Positions 8,664 to 18,752 are shown, counted from the stretch's first letter. The stretch is DNA of 36,894 nt from an uncultured Nonlabens sp. (GCA_947491755.1 CANLKV010000007.1:1-36894); one strand, 5' to 3'. The notes: generated from the letters alone by a model not told the origin. Program-made: numbers and translations.

Positions 8664-10025
8664 TTACAGTCCTCTTACAGCTTGTTTAAATTGACGGCCA
8701 CGATCTTCATAATTGTCAAACAAATCAAAACTTGCACAAGCAGGACTTAAAAGAACCGTGTCTCCAGCGTCTGCCAGTTTGTATGCAACTCGCACAGCAT
8801 CTTCCATCGAGTTGGTCTCAATCATTTGATCGACACAACCGCTAAAGGCATCAATAATTTTTGCATTATCGACACCCAGACAAACAATAGCCTTAACATG
8901 TTTATTAACCAGGCGATACAACTGGGTATAATCATTGCCTTTATCTACACCACCCACAATCCAGATAGTGGGTTGTTCCATACTGTCGAGAGCATAAAAG
9001 GTAGCGTTAACATTTGTCGCCTTGGAATCATTAATGTATTGTACCTTATTTATTTTAAGTACTTGCTCTAGCCTATGCTCTACTCCTTGAAAAGACTGCA
9101 AACTTTGACGTATAGTTTCTTTTCTGATCTTAAGTAGTTTGGCGGTAGTAGCTGCTGCCATGGCATTAGCAGTATTGTGTTGTCCCTTCAGGGATAGTTT
9201 CTCTATAGGCATAGTAAAAGTAGTTTGATCGATTGTGATCTTTATGGTGTTATTAATAAGTGAGGCACCGTATTCTAAGTCTTGTGTCATAGAAAAGGGA
9301 ACCAAAGTAGATTGAACTGGATTTTTTTCAAGGGCGCCGACAATCGATGGATCATCTGCATTGTAAATCAGGTAATCCTCTGGACCTTGATTCATGGCAA
9401 TGCGCATTTTTGAGGCTAGGTAATTTTCAAATTTGTAGTCATATCGATCCAGATGATCTGGAGTCACATTAAGCAATACTGCTATTGCTGGCTTAAAGTT
9501 TTTGATACCGTCCAGCTGGAAGCTACTCACCTCTAACAAACGGTGCTGCGCGGGACCTTCTACCACTTGCTGTGCAAAACTTTTCCCTATATTCCCGCCC
9601 ATGGTGTAATCAAGGCCTGCTTCATGAAACAGGTGCCCAATCAGACTGGTAACTGTAGTTTTTCCATTACTACCAGTAATAGCTACAATGGTCTCCTCAC
9701 TATGGGCTGCAGCAAATTCAATTTCAGAAATGACCGGTATATTTTGCTTTACTGCTGCAAGGATTACTGGTGCTGTGTCTGGTATCCCTGGACTTTTCAC
9801 AATTAAACTAGCAGCCATTATTCGGTCCATAGAATGCATGCCAGATTCAAATGGAATGTTGTAGCGTTGTAACGCTTTCGCGAAAGCGTCACTCAGTTCA
9901 TCACGATTGCTCAAAAACACAGGATATCCTTTATGAGCGGCCAGCATTGCAGCACCCATACCGCTAATACCACCACCTAAAATGACCGTTTGAGAATAAT
10001 CATATGTAAAGTGTGCTCCCATCAT
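8664..10025 (-). CDS. murD: UDP-N-acetylmuramoyl-L-alanine--D-glutamate ligase
   Basis: Adds D-glutamate to UDP-MurNAc-L-Ala. An N-terminal nucleotide-binding motif, VILGGGISGMGAA, lies at 14-26. The ATP loop GSNGKTT is at 118-124, followed by NVTPDHLDRY and the C-terminal NDSKATNVNAT, typical of MurD. The 453-residue length is normal. A palindrome copy encodes AFAKA at 47-51 in the N-terminal domain. The start codon shares one base with the mraY stop (TAATG junction). Met2 is an equally possible start. Confidence 0.97.
   Translation of the reverse strand: MMGAHFTYDYSQTVILGGGISGMGAAMLAAHKGYPVFLSNRDELSDAFAKALQRYNIPFESGMHSMDRIMAASLIVKSPGIPDTAPVILAAVKQNIPVISEIEFAAAHSEETIVAITGSNGKTTVTSLIGHLFHEAGLDYTMGGNIGKSFAQQVVEGPAQHRLLEVSSFQLDGIKNFKPAIAVLLNVTPDHLDRYDYKFENYLASKMRIAMNQGPEDYLIYNADDPSIVGALEKNPVQSTLVPFSMTQDLEYGASLINNTIKITIDQTTFTMPIEKLSLKGQHNTANAMAAATTAKLLKIRKETIRQSLQSFQGVEHRLEQVLKINKVQYINDSKATNVNATFYALDSMEQPTIWIVGGVDKGNDYTQLYRLVNKHVKAIVCLGVDNAKIIDAFSGCVDQMIETNSMEDAVRVAYKLADAGDTVLLSPACASFDLFDNYEDRGRQFKQAVRGL
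9872..9889. repeat. Palindrome copy 3, in murD
   Basis: This is an 18-bp perfect palindrome (the 16-bp core with a flanking A/T pair). In the murD frame it encodes D-AFAKA-L. Confidence 0.95.
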
Positions 10026-11257
10026 TAACGTACCTTAAGAGTTACAATTGAAATGATTGCCAGTAGAATCCCCACAATCCAAAATCGCACAACGATCTTG
10101 CTCTCGTGAAAACCGCGTTTTTGATAATGATGGTGCAAGGGCGACATTAAAAAAATGCGACGCCCCTCACCAAATCTCTTGCGAGTATACTTGAACCAAC
10201 CTACCTGCAAGACGACAGATAAATTTTCCATAATAAACACACCACACAACACGGGAATGAGAAGTTCTTTTCTAGTTGCAATTGCTAGAACGGCAATAAT
10301 TCCCCCTATCGTAAGACTACCCGTATCTCCCATAAATACTTGCGCGGGAAATGTATTGTACCACAAAAAGCCTACTAGCGCACCCGCAAAGGCTGTTGTA
10401 AATACCACCATCTCGCCGCTATTAGGGATGTACATGATATTTAAATAATCAGAAAAAATAATGTTACCTGATATCCATGCAAATAGCGCCAGTGTGATTA
10501 CTATAATAACACTGGTACCAGCAGCCAGTCCATCTATACCATCGGTAAGATTTGCACCATTTGATACTGCAGTTACTATAAAAATTACAATAGGTATGAA
10601 CAATAACCATGCATAGCTAGCTAGTCCTGGATCGATCCAGGTGAGCAGGGATTCGTAATTAAATTCATTTTCTTTTACAAATGGTATAGTTGTCTTTGTT
10701 GAATGTATAGCTGGACCAAATTCTGGCAAGACTCTGGTTTTAACTTGCTCTACAGTAGTGGTGGTGTTTTCTATTTCTTCCTTTATAGTAACCTCATCAC
10801 TGAAGAACATCATTGCACCCACAATAAGACCTAGCCCTACCTGACCTATTACTTTAAACCATCCTTTAAGGCCACCCTTATCTTTTTTAAATATTTTGAT
10901 ATAATCATCTGTAAATCCTATCAAGCCCATCCACACCGTGGTAATGATTAACATGATTACATAAATATTATCTAGCTGTGCTAGCAATAAAACGGGTATG
11001 AGAGTTGCGAGAATTATAATAACACCGCCCATTGTAGGTGTACCTGCTTTTTGTGCTTGCCCTTCTAGACCCAAGTCACGCACACTTTCTCCTACTTGTT
11101 TGCGTTGCAAATAATTGATAATTCGCTTTCCATACACCGTTGAAAAGCCCAGAGAAAAAACAAATGCCAGCGCCGCCCTAAAGGTGATGAACTCAAACAA
11201 TGAAGCGCCTGGGATTTGAAACTCGCTTTCTAGATATTTAAAGAGGTAGTACAACAT
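10025..11257 (-). CDS. mraY: Phospho-MurNAc-pentapeptide transferase (lipid I synthase)
   Basis: Integral membrane enzyme that moves phospho-MurNAc-pentapeptide onto undecaprenyl phosphate. Visible signatures are [17 protein letters not shown] with the catalytic Asp pair, [12 protein letters not shown], and the late [13 protein letters not shown] motif. About ten hydrophobic segments are present. At 410 residues it is longer than the E. coli enzyme (360). The extra length is a hydrophilic segment (about 155-205, Thr/Glu/Lys-rich) between membrane helices, which I believe is common in Bacteroidota MraY. It shares one base with both murE (stop) and murD (start). Confidence 0.97.
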   Translation of the reverse strand: MLYYLFKYLESEFQIPGASLFEFITFRAALAFVFSLGFSTVYGKRIINYLQRKQVGESVRDLGLEGQAQKAGTPTMGGVIIILATLIPVLLLAQLDNIYVIMLIITTVWMGLIGFTDDYIKIFKKDKGGLKGWFKVIGQVGLGLIVGAMMFFSDEVTIKEEIENTTTTVEQVKTRVLPEFGPAIHSTKTTIPFVKENEFNYESLLTWIDPGLASYAWLLFIPIVIFIVTAVSNGANLTDGIDGLAAGTSVIIVITLALFAWISGNIIFSDYLNIMYIPNSGEMVVFTTAFAGALVGFLWYNTFPAQVFMGDTGSLTIGGIIAVLAIATRKELLIPVLCGVFIMENLSVVLQVGWFKYTRKRFGEGRRIFLMSPLHHHYQKRGFHESKIVVRFWIVGILLAIISIVTLKVR

Positions 11258-12723
11258 TATTTATCTAGATTTTTTAAAATAGTTGTGATTTTAAGACGAT
11301 CGTCAAAGTCGTGTCTCACGCCGTTTATTTCTTGATAAGTCTCATGCCCCTTGCCCGCAATCAATATAATATCTCGAGGCCCAGCCATGTTTGCGGCCGT
11401 TTTGATCGCCTGTTCGCGATCTGCAATAGTGACCGCTTTTTTATAGTGCTGCGGCTCGACACCCGCCTCCATCTCTTTTAGGATTTCCTGCGGGTCCTCT
11501 GTCCTAGGATTGTCACTAGTTAAAATAACCATATCGCTAAGTGTGGTAGCCACGTTTGCCATAATAGGACGCTTACTTCTATCACGATCCCCACCGCAGC
11601 CTACGACAGTAATAACTTTCTCATTTTTAGTCCTTATGCTATTGATAGTTTCTAGGACATTTTGAAGCGCATCAGGAGTGTGAGCATAATCAACAATAGC
11701 GGTGATCTTATCTTTAACAGTAGTAAAATATTGAAAGCGTCCAGACACACCATTTAAGGTAGATATAGCCTCTAGAACTTCCATTTGATTTAACCGCAAT
11801 TCTATAGCACAAGCATAAATGGCAAGCACATTATAAGCATTGAACTTACCTATCATCTTTGTCCATAATTCATGCCCTTGCACCTTGAGCAACAACCCGC
11901 CAAATTGATTCTCTAAAACGCTACCCTGATAATCGGTATAGGTTTTTAGAGCGTAACCAATTTTTCTTGCTTTGGTATTTTGTACCATGTAAGGACCGTT
12001 TTTATCGTCCTTATTAAAGAGTGCAAATGCATCAGCAGGTAAACCATCAAAAAATCTCTTTTTAACATCTCTATACTCTGCAAATGTTTTGTGATAATCA
12101 AGATGATCATGAGAAAGATTAGTAAAGATCCCAGCCTTAAAGTGTAAACCTGTGATTCGTTCTTGAGCAATTCCATGACTGCTTACCTCCATAAATGTAA
12201 AATCAACCCCTGCATCTCGCATAGCTGCCAGGTGCTTGTTTATTGTCATAGGGTCTGGAGTGGTATGTTTTGTTGGGATCGATGTCCCATCGATCAAAAT
12301 CTCTACAGTAGAAATAAGACCAGTTTTATATCCCAGGTTCTTAAATAATTGATAGAGCAAACTAGTCGTTGTGGTCTTGCCATTTGTGCCGGTAACCCCT
12401 ACCAGGCTTAAGTCTCTCGATGGGTTCTCATAGAAATTTGCCGCCATTAAAGCTAGTGCTTCCTGTGTATTATCTACCAAAACATAAGTAACACCTTCTT
12501 CTTGATAGTCTGGCAACTGCTCGACTATAATTGCTACCGCACCCTGGCTCACTGCTTTCTCTATGTAATCATGTCCATCGCTTTGGGTACCTTTTATAGC
12601 AACAAAAGCATCGCCTGAAAGCACCTGACGAGAATCAAAATGAATATCATGGACCGACAAGGCAGTGCTTCCCAGTACGGTTTCTAATCTTACTTTGTAA
12701 AGAATATCCTTGAGGGTTTTCAT
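11257..12723 (-). CDS. murE: UDP-MurNAc-L-Ala-D-Glu--meso-diaminopimelate ligase
   Basis: Adds the third stem-peptide residue. The ATP loop GTNGKTTT is at 112-119, and FMEVSSHGI and the C-terminal ligase domain follow. DNPR at 404-407 is the known recognition motif for meso-diaminopimelate, so the wall is predicted to be of the DAP type. The 488-residue length is typical. It overlaps ftsI by 4 bp (ATGA) and mraY by 1 bp, which suggests tight coupling. Confidence 0.97.
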   Translation of the reverse strand: MKTLKDILYKVRLETVLGSTALSVHDIHFDSRQVLSGDAFVAIKGTQSDGHDYIEKAVSQGAVAIIVEQLPDYQEEGVTYVLVDNTQEALALMAANFYENPSRDLSLVGVTGTNGKTTTTSLLYQLFKNLGYKTGLISTVEILIDGTSIPTKHTTPDPMTINKHLAAMRDAGVDFTFMEVSSHGIAQERITGLHFKAGIFTNLSHDHLDYHKTFAEYRDVKKRFFDGLPADAFALFNKDDKNGPYMVQNTKARKIGYALKTYTDYQGSVLENQFGGLLLKVQGHELWTKMIGKFNAYNVLAIYACAIELRLNQMEVLEAISTLNGVSGRFQYFTTVKDKITAIVDYAHTPDALQNVLETINSIRTKNEKVITVVGCGGDRDRSKRPIMANVATTLSDMVILTSDNPRTEDPQEILKEMEAGVEPQHYKKAVTIADREQAIKTAANMAGPRDIILIAGKGHETYQEINGVRHDFDDRLKITTILKNLDK

Positions 12724-14699
12724 GATAGTGTTAGTATTACCTGTTGGGATTTATTAATTTTTGTTCCAGGTTTTATGCTCTGACGACGCACTTTACCAGA
12801 TCCGACTATTGTTACACGCCCTCCCATATTTTCAATAATAGCCACGGCATCCATAGCATCCATCCCTCTCAGGTCTGGTAAATTAGAAGAGTTGCGCTGT
12901 GCTTGTGTGTAATAATTTTCAAGACTTTTTTGTAATTGCACTGGTGCATTTTCTGGCAACTCTACCTGGTCGGGCTTAGGGTTGCTTGCATATATTTTTT
13001 GAGCTATTTTCTTAAATACCGGGCCGGCTACAATATTTCCATAATAACCTTTACTAATATTAGGCTTGTGAATAACTACAATACAGCTATAGCGTGGTTT
13101 ATCAGCTGGAAAATAACCTGCAAAAGAGGCAATATAATTGCGTCTTCCTTTCCAGTATTCTGTCTGGCAGGTACCTGTTTTTCCTGCCATTGAGAATCGC
13201 TCACTATACAGATTATCTGCAGTACCTCTCTTAACCACATTTTCCATCATGACTTTTACCTTGTCTATGGTTTCCTGGCTGCAGATAGAAGGGTTGATAA
13301 TCTCTCGTTCGTATTTTTCAATCAATTTATCCTTTGCACGAACTTCTTTAATTAAACGCGGCTTTACCATAACACCGTTATTTGCAACCGCATTGTAAAA
13401 AGTGAGCGTTTGTAGTGGGGTCAATTGAACACCATAGCCAAAACCCATCCACGGCAGAGAAATACCACTCCAGTTAGGGTCGTCTGGATGGGGCACCATG
13501 GGCTGTCCTTCTCCTATTATAGGTAGATTCAGTTTTTCATGTAAATTCATGCTGTACAAGCGGTCCACGTATTTTTCTGGATCATCTCCATAATGATTTT
13601 GAACCATTTGCACCAGCGCGGTATTAGAACTCAACTCAAATGCCCTAGCTACACTCAATTTTCCATACCCACCTTGTTTTGAATCTCGTACATTACGGCC
13701 GTAATAGGATATTTTACCATCTTGAGTGTCAAAAACTGTACTGGTATCCACCACCTTATCTTCTAGAGCAGCAATGACGCTCATTAATTTAAAGGTCGAT
13801 CCTGGCTCATGAGATTCCCATAGTGCATAATTGCGCTTTTCAAAATATTTTCCATTACTGGCACGACCCAGATTTGAAAGCGCCTTTATCTCGCCGGTTG
13901 CTGTTTCCATAACCACAGCAGTCCCATGATCTGCCTCAAAATATTCTAATTGTTCTAGCAGGGCATGATGTGCCACGTCCTGCATGTTTACATCTATTGT
14001 TGTGTAGACATCCAGACCGTCTTTAGGCTCAATCTCGTTAACATTATTGATGGGCTTCCACTCGTTGCCTGATATTTTTTGCTCTAATCTTGAACCATTT
14101 TCTCCTTTTAAAAAACTACGGTACGCTCCCTCTAGACCCACTCGTGGTTTACCTGGCTCGTCATAGCCTACCAGTCTTTCTGCCATCTTTCCTAGTGGGT
14201 ATTCTCGTTTTACGTGGGGCTCGATAATCAAACCTCCACGGTAAGCACCTCGTTTAAATAGTGGGAATTGCTTGATTTCCATGAGATCCGTGTAGCTTAT
14301 ATCATCTGCTATCCTTAGATATCTAGAATTATTGGTGCGGGCCTTACGGAATAGGTTGAGGTAATATGATTTTGGTTGGTTCAGCTTTCGCGAAAGCGAA
14401 CTCGCCAATTGCTCTACTTCATTATTGAAATCTTGAGCCTTAGGAGCGACTGCATCAAACCTGATGTCATATTTTGTTATGGATGTGGCAAGCAGCTGAC
14501 CGTTTGAATCGTATAAATTACCGCGATTTGCCTCTACCATCTGATTACGGAAGATGCGTTCTTCTGCTTTGGCACGATATTCATCCCCTTGAAAAAACTG
14601 AATACGCACGATCTGGACAATAATAGCTATTGCCATTACCGCAAATAAAATACTCACCAGGTAGGTGCGATTTAATATGCTTTTATCAGTCGTCGCCAT
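12720..14699 (-). CDS. ftsI: Division transpeptidase FtsI (PBP3-like) with one PASTA domain
   Basis: Class B penicillin-binding protein that crosslinks septal peptidoglycan. A single N-terminal transmembrane segment lies at about 12-34. The dimerisation/pedestal domain is at about 50-220. The transpeptidase domain has STFK with the catalytic serine at 301-304, SSN at 357-359 and KTG at 507-509. A C-terminal PASTA domain (about 605-659, NLPDLRGMDAMDAVAIIENMG) is absent from E. coli FtsI. A palindrome copy encodes SLSRKL at 101-106. It overlaps ftsL by 14 bp. Confidence 0.96.
   Translation of the reverse strand: MATTDKSILNRTYLVSILFAVMAIAIIVQIVRIQFFQGDEYRAKAEERIFRNQMVEANRGNLYDSNGQLLATSITKYDIRFDAVAPKAQDFNNEVEQLASSLSRKLNQPKSYYLNLFRKARTNNSRYLRIADDISYTDLMEIKQFPLFKRGAYRGGLIIEPHVKREYPLGKMAERLVGYDEPGKPRVGLEGAYRSFLKGENGSRLEQKISGNEWKPINNVNEIEPKDGLDVYTTIDVNMQDVAHHALLEQLEYFEADHGTAVVMETATGEIKALSNLGRASNGKYFEKRNYALWESHEPGSTFKLMSVIAALEDKVVDTSTVFDTQDGKISYYGRNVRDSKQGGYGKLSVARAFELSSNTALVQMVQNHYGDDPEKYVDRLYSMNLHEKLNLPIIGEGQPMVPHPDDPNWSGISLPWMGFGYGVQLTPLQTLTFYNAVANNGVMVKPRLIKEVRAKDKLIEKYEREIINPSICSQETIDKVKVMMENVVKRGTADNLYSERFSMAGKTGTCQTEYWKGRRNYIASFAGYFPADKPRYSCIVVIHKPNISKGYYGNIVAGPVFKKIAQKIYASNPKPDQVELPENAPVQLQKSLENYYTQAQRNSSNLPDLRGMDAMDAVAIIENMGGRVTIVGSGKVRRQSIKPGTKINKSQQVILTLS
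14384..14397. repeat. Palindrome copy 4, in ftsI
   Basis: A 14-bp perfect core, GCTTTCGCGAAAGC. The outer pair is broken on the left (A instead of C), but the right flank GAAC is kept. It is read in the third possible frame, as LSRK, within the FtsI pedestal domain. Confidence 0.92.
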
Positions 14700-15015
14700 G
14701 AACAGCTGTGTTAATTATTATTTTATGGGGAGGCTCCTTGGCTGGGGCAATACCACTAGTTTTTAAACGGCTAGCAACGGTACTTTCCATTTGTAAAAAC
14801 ATGAGTTGTCGTTGTCCATCCACATACTCACTGCGCAACTCACTTACCTGGTCATTGAGCTGTCCTATATAGTGGACCTTGCTCTCAAAACTATGCCCAG
14901 TATAAATCATGATTAACGCAAGTCCCGTGACGAACAAGATGAACTTCCAGTTTTTGAAGGCATCTTGATTTGTTAAAAAATTACCTCGTAATATGTTATA
15001 AAATGTAGCCGCCAT
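14686..15015 (-). CDS. ftsL: FtsL-like bitopic division protein
   Basis: The 109-residue protein has one transmembrane segment at about 25-43 (WKFILFVTGLALIMIYTGH). A periplasmic helical stretch (about 48-85) with heptad-like spacing follows, as expected for the FtsL coiled coil that joins FtsB and FtsQ. Direct sequence similarity in this family is weak. The call rests on size, topology and the position between rsmH and ftsI. The start lies 1 bp after the rsmH stop. Confidence 0.82.
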   Translation of the reverse strand: MAATFYNILRGNFLTNQDAFKNWKFILFVTGLALIMIYTGHSFESKVHYIGQLNDQVSELRSEYVDGQRQLMFLQMESTVASRLKTSGIAPAKEPPHKIIINTAVHGDD

Positions 15016-15016
15016 A

Positions 15017-15934
15017 TTACACTTGATCTGTACGTTGTGCTATGCGCAATTTTGCACTGCGAGCACGATTATTTTTTTTCAACTCTTCTGGGCTAGGAAC
15101 AATTAGACCACCTACTTTTTTGAAAGGAACGCTTACACGACCATAGATATCTTTTTCTGGTTCACCCTCAAACATTCCATTTCTTATAAATCGTTTGACA
15201 GGACGGTCTTCTAGCGAGTGGTATGAAATAATACTCAATCTACCGCCTGGCAAGAGCAAATCCTGACACTGCACGAGAAATTCATGCAATACCTCCATCT
15301 CTTGATTTACTTCAATTCTAATAGCTTGAAACACTTGAGCCATCTGCTTATTCTCAATACGTGCTGGTACTAATGGAGCGCAAATTTTCTTAAGATCCTG
15401 TACTGTTTCAATTTTATGATGTTTACGAGCAGCAACTATTTCTCGAGCAATACGTGGCGCGTTGCGCAGCTCACCGTAATGCTTAAAAATCCTTCTTAAA
15501 TCTTGCTCTTCGTATGTATTAAGAACACTTACCGCGTCTACAGTTGATTTTTGGTTCATTCTCATATCGAGCCTCGCGTCAAACCGCGTAGAAAACCCAC
15601 GATCTGCCTCATTAAACTGATGAGAACTAACCCCTAGATCTGCTAGAATACCGTCTACTTTTTTATAGCCATAGAGCCTGAGAAAACGCTTGATATACCG
15701 AAAGTTTTCTGGAATAAGTTCAAACCTGTCGTCATCGATTGTATTGCGCTGCGCATCTGGATCCTGATCAAAGGCGTACAACCTACCGCCGGGACCTAAT
15801 CTATTTAAAATTTCACGTGAATGACCACCACCGCCATAAGTGACATCAACATAAACACCATCTGGTTTTATGTTAAGGCCATCTACAGATTCCTTAAGCA
15901 GGACTGGATCATGATATGAGGTCTTCTGTGTCAT
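15017..15934 (-). CDS. rsmH: 16S rRNA (cytosine-1402-N4)-methyltransferase
   Basis: The SAM-dependent enzyme (formerly MraW) methylates N4 of C1402 in 16S rRNA. The SAM-binding motif VDVTYGGGGHSREIL lies near residues 29-43. DPDAQ, GILADLGVSSHQ and the C-terminal ISYHSLEDRPVKRFI are family signatures. The 305-residue length is normal. Its start lies inside the mraZ coding region (26-bp overlap), so translation is probably coupled. Confidence 0.96.
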   Translation of the reverse strand: MTQKTSYHDPVLLKESVDGLNIKPDGVYVDVTYGGGGHSREILNRLGPGGRLYAFDQDPDAQRNTIDDDRFELIPENFRYIKRFLRLYGYKKVDGILADLGVSSHQFNEADRGFSTRFDARLDMRMNQKSTVDAVSVLNTYEEQDLRRIFKHYGELRNAPRIAREIVAARKHHKIETVQDLKKICAPLVPARIENKQMAQVFQAIRIEVNQEMEVLHEFLVQCQDLLLPGGRLSIISYHSLEDRPVKRFIRNGMFEGEPEKDIYGRVSVPFKKVGGLIVPSPEELKKNNRARSAKLRIAQRTDQV

Positions 15935-16376
15935 TTCCCATTACTTCTTGAGCGAGATCTGCAAAGTCTAGTGCAGACTCATCAATAGCATTCTCGTATT
16001 TTTCTTTATCCCAGATTTCTATAATATTGACTGCACTAGCGATGGTAAGGTCTTTTGTTATTCCTGCGACGGCGATCAAATCTTTAGGAATTAACAACCT
16101 CCCATTTGCATCTACATCTACCATTTTTACCCCTGCTGTAAAGCGGCGTATAAAATCATTGTGCTTTTTATTGAATCTGTTGAGCTTACCTATTTTCTCC
16201 ATAACCACGTTCCATTCTCTCATGGGATATAGCTCTAGACAAGGCTGGAATACAGACCTGCGCATCACAAAACCCTCTTCCAGCATAGGAAGCAGCTGCT
16301 TTTTAATCGCAGCAGGCATCATGAAGCGACCCTTAGCATCTGCCTTACACTCATATGTTCCTATAAAGTGATTCAT
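15909..16376 (-). CDS. mraZ: Transcriptional regulator MraZ
   Basis: AbrB-like DNA-binding protein with two tandem MraZ domains. Each carries the loop pattern seen at DAKGRFMMPAAIKKQL (about 13-28) and DANGRLLIPKDLI (about 90-102). In E. coli MraZ represses the dcw operon, including its own gene, by binding tandem TGGG boxes. Here it is the first gene of the operon, and boxes of that kind lie 45-74 bp upstream of the start, so autoregulation is likely. The 155-residue length is usual. Confidence 0.95.
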   Translation of the reverse strand: MNHFIGTYECKADAKGRFMMPAAIKKQLLPMLEEGFVMRRSVFQPCLELYPMREWNVVMEKIGKLNRFNKKHNDFIRRFTAGVKMVDVDANGRLLIPKDLIAVAGITKDLTIASAVNIIEIWDKEKYENAIDESALDFADLAQEVMGNDTEDLIS

Positions 16377-16405
16377 ATAAAAGCTGGATTATCGGCTCTT
16401 GCAAT

Positions 16406-16413
16406 CAAATATA
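16406..16413 (-). promoter_or_regulatory. dcw operon promoter, -7 element
   Basis: The minus strand reads TATATTTG, an exact match to the Bacteroidota -7 consensus TAnnTTTG, 30 bp upstream of the mraZ ATG. No good -33 TTG is present. That region is instead occupied by the decameric MraZ-type boxes. Confidence 0.65.
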
Positions 16414-16420
16414 AAAAAGT

Positions 16421-16450
16421 ATTTACCACTTATTCCCACTTTTTACCACA
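16421..16450 (-). promoter_or_regulatory. Putative MraZ operator: three tandem decamers
   Basis: On the minus strand the decamers TGTGGTAAAA, AGTGGGAATA and AGTGGTAAAT follow each other without gaps, so the GTGG core recurs every 10 bp, one helical turn. E. coli MraZ is known to bind TGGG-type repeats with 10-bp spacing upstream of its own gene. A fourth similar box, AGTGGGATAG, lies at 16481-16490, exactly 50 bp from the central box and therefore in helical phase. The array overlaps the expected -33 region of the promoter. Confidence 0.75.
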
Positions 16451-16586
16451 TTGTTAATAAAACCCTCCTTTCTTGAATAACTATCCCACTTATCAACAAT
16501 ACGGATGCAGATAAACAACACTCTTGTTTGCATGTTACCTCCAGTATTTTTCATAAAACAGCTATTTTTCCAAAATGTATATGACC

Positions 16587-16594
16587 TATATTTG
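16587..16594 (+). promoter_or_regulatory. Promoter -7 element for the hydrolase/engB group
   Basis: TATATTTG matches TAnnTTTG exactly and ends 19 bp before the ATG at 16614. It is divergent from the dcw promoter. No convincing -33 TTG was found at the usual distance. Confidence 0.55.
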
Positions 16595-16613
16595 TCTTTG
16601 ATACTACCTGAAT

Positions 16614-17378
16614 ATGACGCACGAATTGATAAAGGATGGAAAGTTTGAATATTACGCCTCAGGAGAGGGCACCCCTATCATTATTTTACATGGATTGATG
16701 GGTGGATTGAGTAATTTTCAAGGAGTTATTGATTACTTTCCTCCCTTAGGTTATCAAGTAGTGGTACCATCCTTACCTCTTTACACGATGCCGCTGATTA
16801 AAACCAGCGTAGGTACTTTTGCAAAGCACATCAATAAATTTATTGAGCACATGGGCTGGAAAGAAGTGATTCTACTAGGTAATTCTCTGGGCGGTCACAT
16901 AGGACTGGTCACTACAAAGATGTATCCAGAAAAAATCAAAGCACTTGTAATCACTGGAAGCTCAGGGCTTTATGAAAGCGCCATGGGCGAGAGCTATCCT
17001 AAACGTGGTGATTATGAGTATATAAAACAAAAAAGCCAAGATGTTTTTTATGACCCTGCGGTAGCCACTAAAGAGATTGTAGATGAAGTTTTTGGAGTGG
17101 TCAACGATCGCAAAAAATTGATTAAAACACTAGCCATTGCAAAAAGTGCTATACGCCATAACATGGCTAATGACTTGCCCAAAATGAAAACGCCCACCTG
17201 TATCATCTGGGGTAAGCAGGATGGTGTTACTCCTCCTAATGTCGCCACAGAGTTTCATGAAAAATTACCAGACAGCGATCTTTTTTGGATTGATAAATGT
17301 GGCCATGCAGCCATGATGGAACACCCTGAAGAATTTAATACCATACTGCACAAGTGGCTTGAAGAACGACAATTCTAA
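16614..17378 (+). CDS. Alpha/beta-fold hydrolase
   Basis: The 254-residue protein has a complete alpha/beta-hydrolase pattern. The oxyanion HGLMGG is at 26-31, the nucleophile elbow GNSLGG has Ser91, the acid is probably Asp203 in GKQDGVTPP, and the base is His231 in [10 protein letters not shown]. No signal peptide is visible, so it is probably cytoplasmic. The substrate cannot be told from sequence. It is the first gene of a plus-strand group with engB (14 bp downstream) and is divergent from the dcw operon. Confidence 0.9.
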   Translation: MTHELIKDGKFEYYASGEGTPIIILHGLMGGLSNFQGVIDYFPPLGYQVVVPSLPLYTMPLIKTSVGTFAKHINKFIEHMGWKEVILLGNSLGGHIGLVTTKMYPEKIKALVITGSSGLYESAMGESYPKRGDYEYIKQKSQDVFYDPAVATKEIVDEVFGVVNDRKKLIKTLAIAKSAIRHNMANDLPKMKTPTCIIWGKQDGVTPPNVATEFHEKLPDSDLFWIDKCGHAAMMEHPEEFNTILHKWLEERQF

Positions 17379-17392
17379 AAATCTCTCGTGCT

Positions 17393-17998
17393 ATGAAAAT
17401 TACCAGCGCTCAATTTGTTATCTCTAATCAAGAGGTTAGCAAATGCCCTACAAACAAACTTCCAGAGTATGCTTTTATAGGCAGATCTAACGTAGGTAAA
17501 TCGTCGTTGATCAATATGCTAACTGATCACAAAAATCTGGCAAAAACATCTGGTAGACCCGGTAAAACGCAGTTAATCAATCATTTTATAATCAATAAAA
17601 ATTGGTATCTGGTAGACCTGCCAGGCTACGGCTACGCTAGAGTTTCTAAGAGCAGTAAGGCAAAATTTCAAAAATTCATTACCAATTATTTTGAAAAAAG
17701 GACTCAATTAGTCAGTGCTTTTGTTCTGGTTGACGTGCGTCATGAGCCACAGTCGATAGATACTGAATTTATGGAGTACCTAGGGGAAAACGGCATCCCT
17801 TTTGGTATCATCTTTACTAAAGCCGATAAGTTAAAACCCAAGGCGTTAGAACGTAACGTAGAAAATTACAAACAGCAGTTGCTGGACGGTATCTGGGAAG
17901 AGTTTCCTCCTTATTTTATAACGAGCTCATCTAACAAAACGGGTCGTGCGGAGCTGTTGCAGTATATTGATCAGATCAATGGCTCATTAGCTACATAA
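17393..17998 (+). CDS. engB: Ribosome biogenesis GTPase EngB (YihA/YsxC)
   Basis: TrmE-Era-EngA-EngB-type GTPase needed for 50S subunit maturation, and linked to division phenotypes in other bacteria. G motifs are visible in order: G1 GRSNVGKSS (about 29-37), G2 GRPGKTQ, G3 DLPGYG, G4 TKADK and a G5-like TSSSNKTG. The 201-residue length is usual. It sits 14 bp after the hydrolase and 5 bp before the RidA-like gene, so the three probably share a transcript. Confidence 0.96.
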   Translation: MKITSAQFVISNQEVSKCPTNKLPEYAFIGRSNVGKSSLINMLTDHKNLAKTSGRPGKTQLINHFIINKNWYLVDLPGYGYARVSKSSKAKFQKFITNYFEKRTQLVSAFVLVDVRHEPQSIDTEFMEYLGENGIPFGIIFTKADKLKPKALERNVENYKQQLLDGIWEEFPPYFITSSSNKTGRAELLQYIDQINGSLAT

Positions 17999-18003
17999 AA
18001 GCG

Positions 18004-18477
18004 ATGTTGCCACAGGAAAACTTAAAACGACTCAATCTATCATTGCCGCAGGTTTCTACTCCTGGCGGCAGTTATCAATCAGTGAATGTACGTGGTCTAA
18101 TTGCTTATGTAGCGGTACAATTTCCTATCCTTGACGGTAAATTTTTATACCAGGGAAAACTAGGTAAAGAAATTACTACAGATGAGGGAATCATGGCTAT
18201 GCGCCTATGTGCTCTTAATCTATTAGCTCAAATTAATGCCAAAGTAGGTTTTGAAAATATTGCTGGGTTAAATCATCTAGATGCAAATTATGTAGCAGAC
18301 GGTATATGGGACGACGGTCCACTGCTAGTAGATGGCGCTTCACAACTCATGATCGATGTTTTAGAAGATCGCGGCTTACATTCTAGATCTATCTATGGTG
18401 TAGCACGACTACCGCGTGACTTCTGCGTCAGTTTAACGGCATCTTTTACCTTGCGCTCAACTATCAATGATCGTTGA
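18004..18477 (+). CDS. RidA-family (YjgF-like) protein
   Basis: The 157-residue protein resembles the longer YjgF/chorismate-mutase-like branch of the Rid superfamily (segments VSTPGGSYQSVNVRG, FLYQGKLGKEIT and MRLCALNLLAQI). RidA proper hydrolyses reactive enamine/imine intermediates. For this branch the activity is not established, and the catalytic Arg of RidA is not obvious at the usual place. It follows engB by 5 bp and converges with the DUF3820 gene, overlapping its 3' end by 14 bp. Confidence 0.85.
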   Translation: MLPQENLKRLNLSLPQVSTPGGSYQSVNVRGLIAYVAVQFPILDGKFLYQGKLGKEITTDEGIMAMRLCALNLLAQINAKVGFENIAGLNHLDANYVADGIWDDGPLLVDGASQLMIDVLEDRGLHSRSIYGVARLPRDFCVSLTASFTLRSTINDR

Positions 18478-18706
18478 CTGTATTTTTTCTTATCTCTCTT
18501 AACATTCCTTCCAGGCCATTTACCTTCATATCTGCAACAATTTGCATGTAATCACCTAACTTACCTTTAGGAAACCCCTGCCGGCGGAACCACACATAAT
18601 AACTTTCTGGCAATTCACTTAAAAACTTACCTTGATGCGCACCGAATGGCATTTTATACCAGGCTAATTGCACAAGCTGCTGATGATCAAATGGTACATT
18701 TGACAT
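18464..18706 (-). CDS. DUF3820 family small protein
   Basis: The 80-residue protein has the DUF3820 pattern: MPFGAHQGKFLSELPESYYVWFRRQGFPKG, then a short helical tail. The function of the family is unknown. It lies 46 bp downstream of gldC on the same strand, so it may be co-transcribed with gldB-gldC. Its 3' end overlaps the RidA-like gene on the opposite strand. Confidence 0.85.
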   Translation of the reverse strand: MSNVPFDHQQLVQLAWYKMPFGAHQGKFLSELPESYYVWFRRQGFPKGKLGDYMQIVADMKVNGLEGMLREIRKNTVNDH

Positions 18707-18752
18707 TAGTAAAAAGAAATATCTAGATTACCTGTAGAGAAGCAAGTAAACA

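Noticed and set aside
16490..16500. DnaA-box-like TTATCAACA upstream of mraZ
   Set aside because: It is a single copy with a mismatch to TTATCCACA and has no cluster, AT-rich unwinding region or dnaA gene, so it is not an origin.
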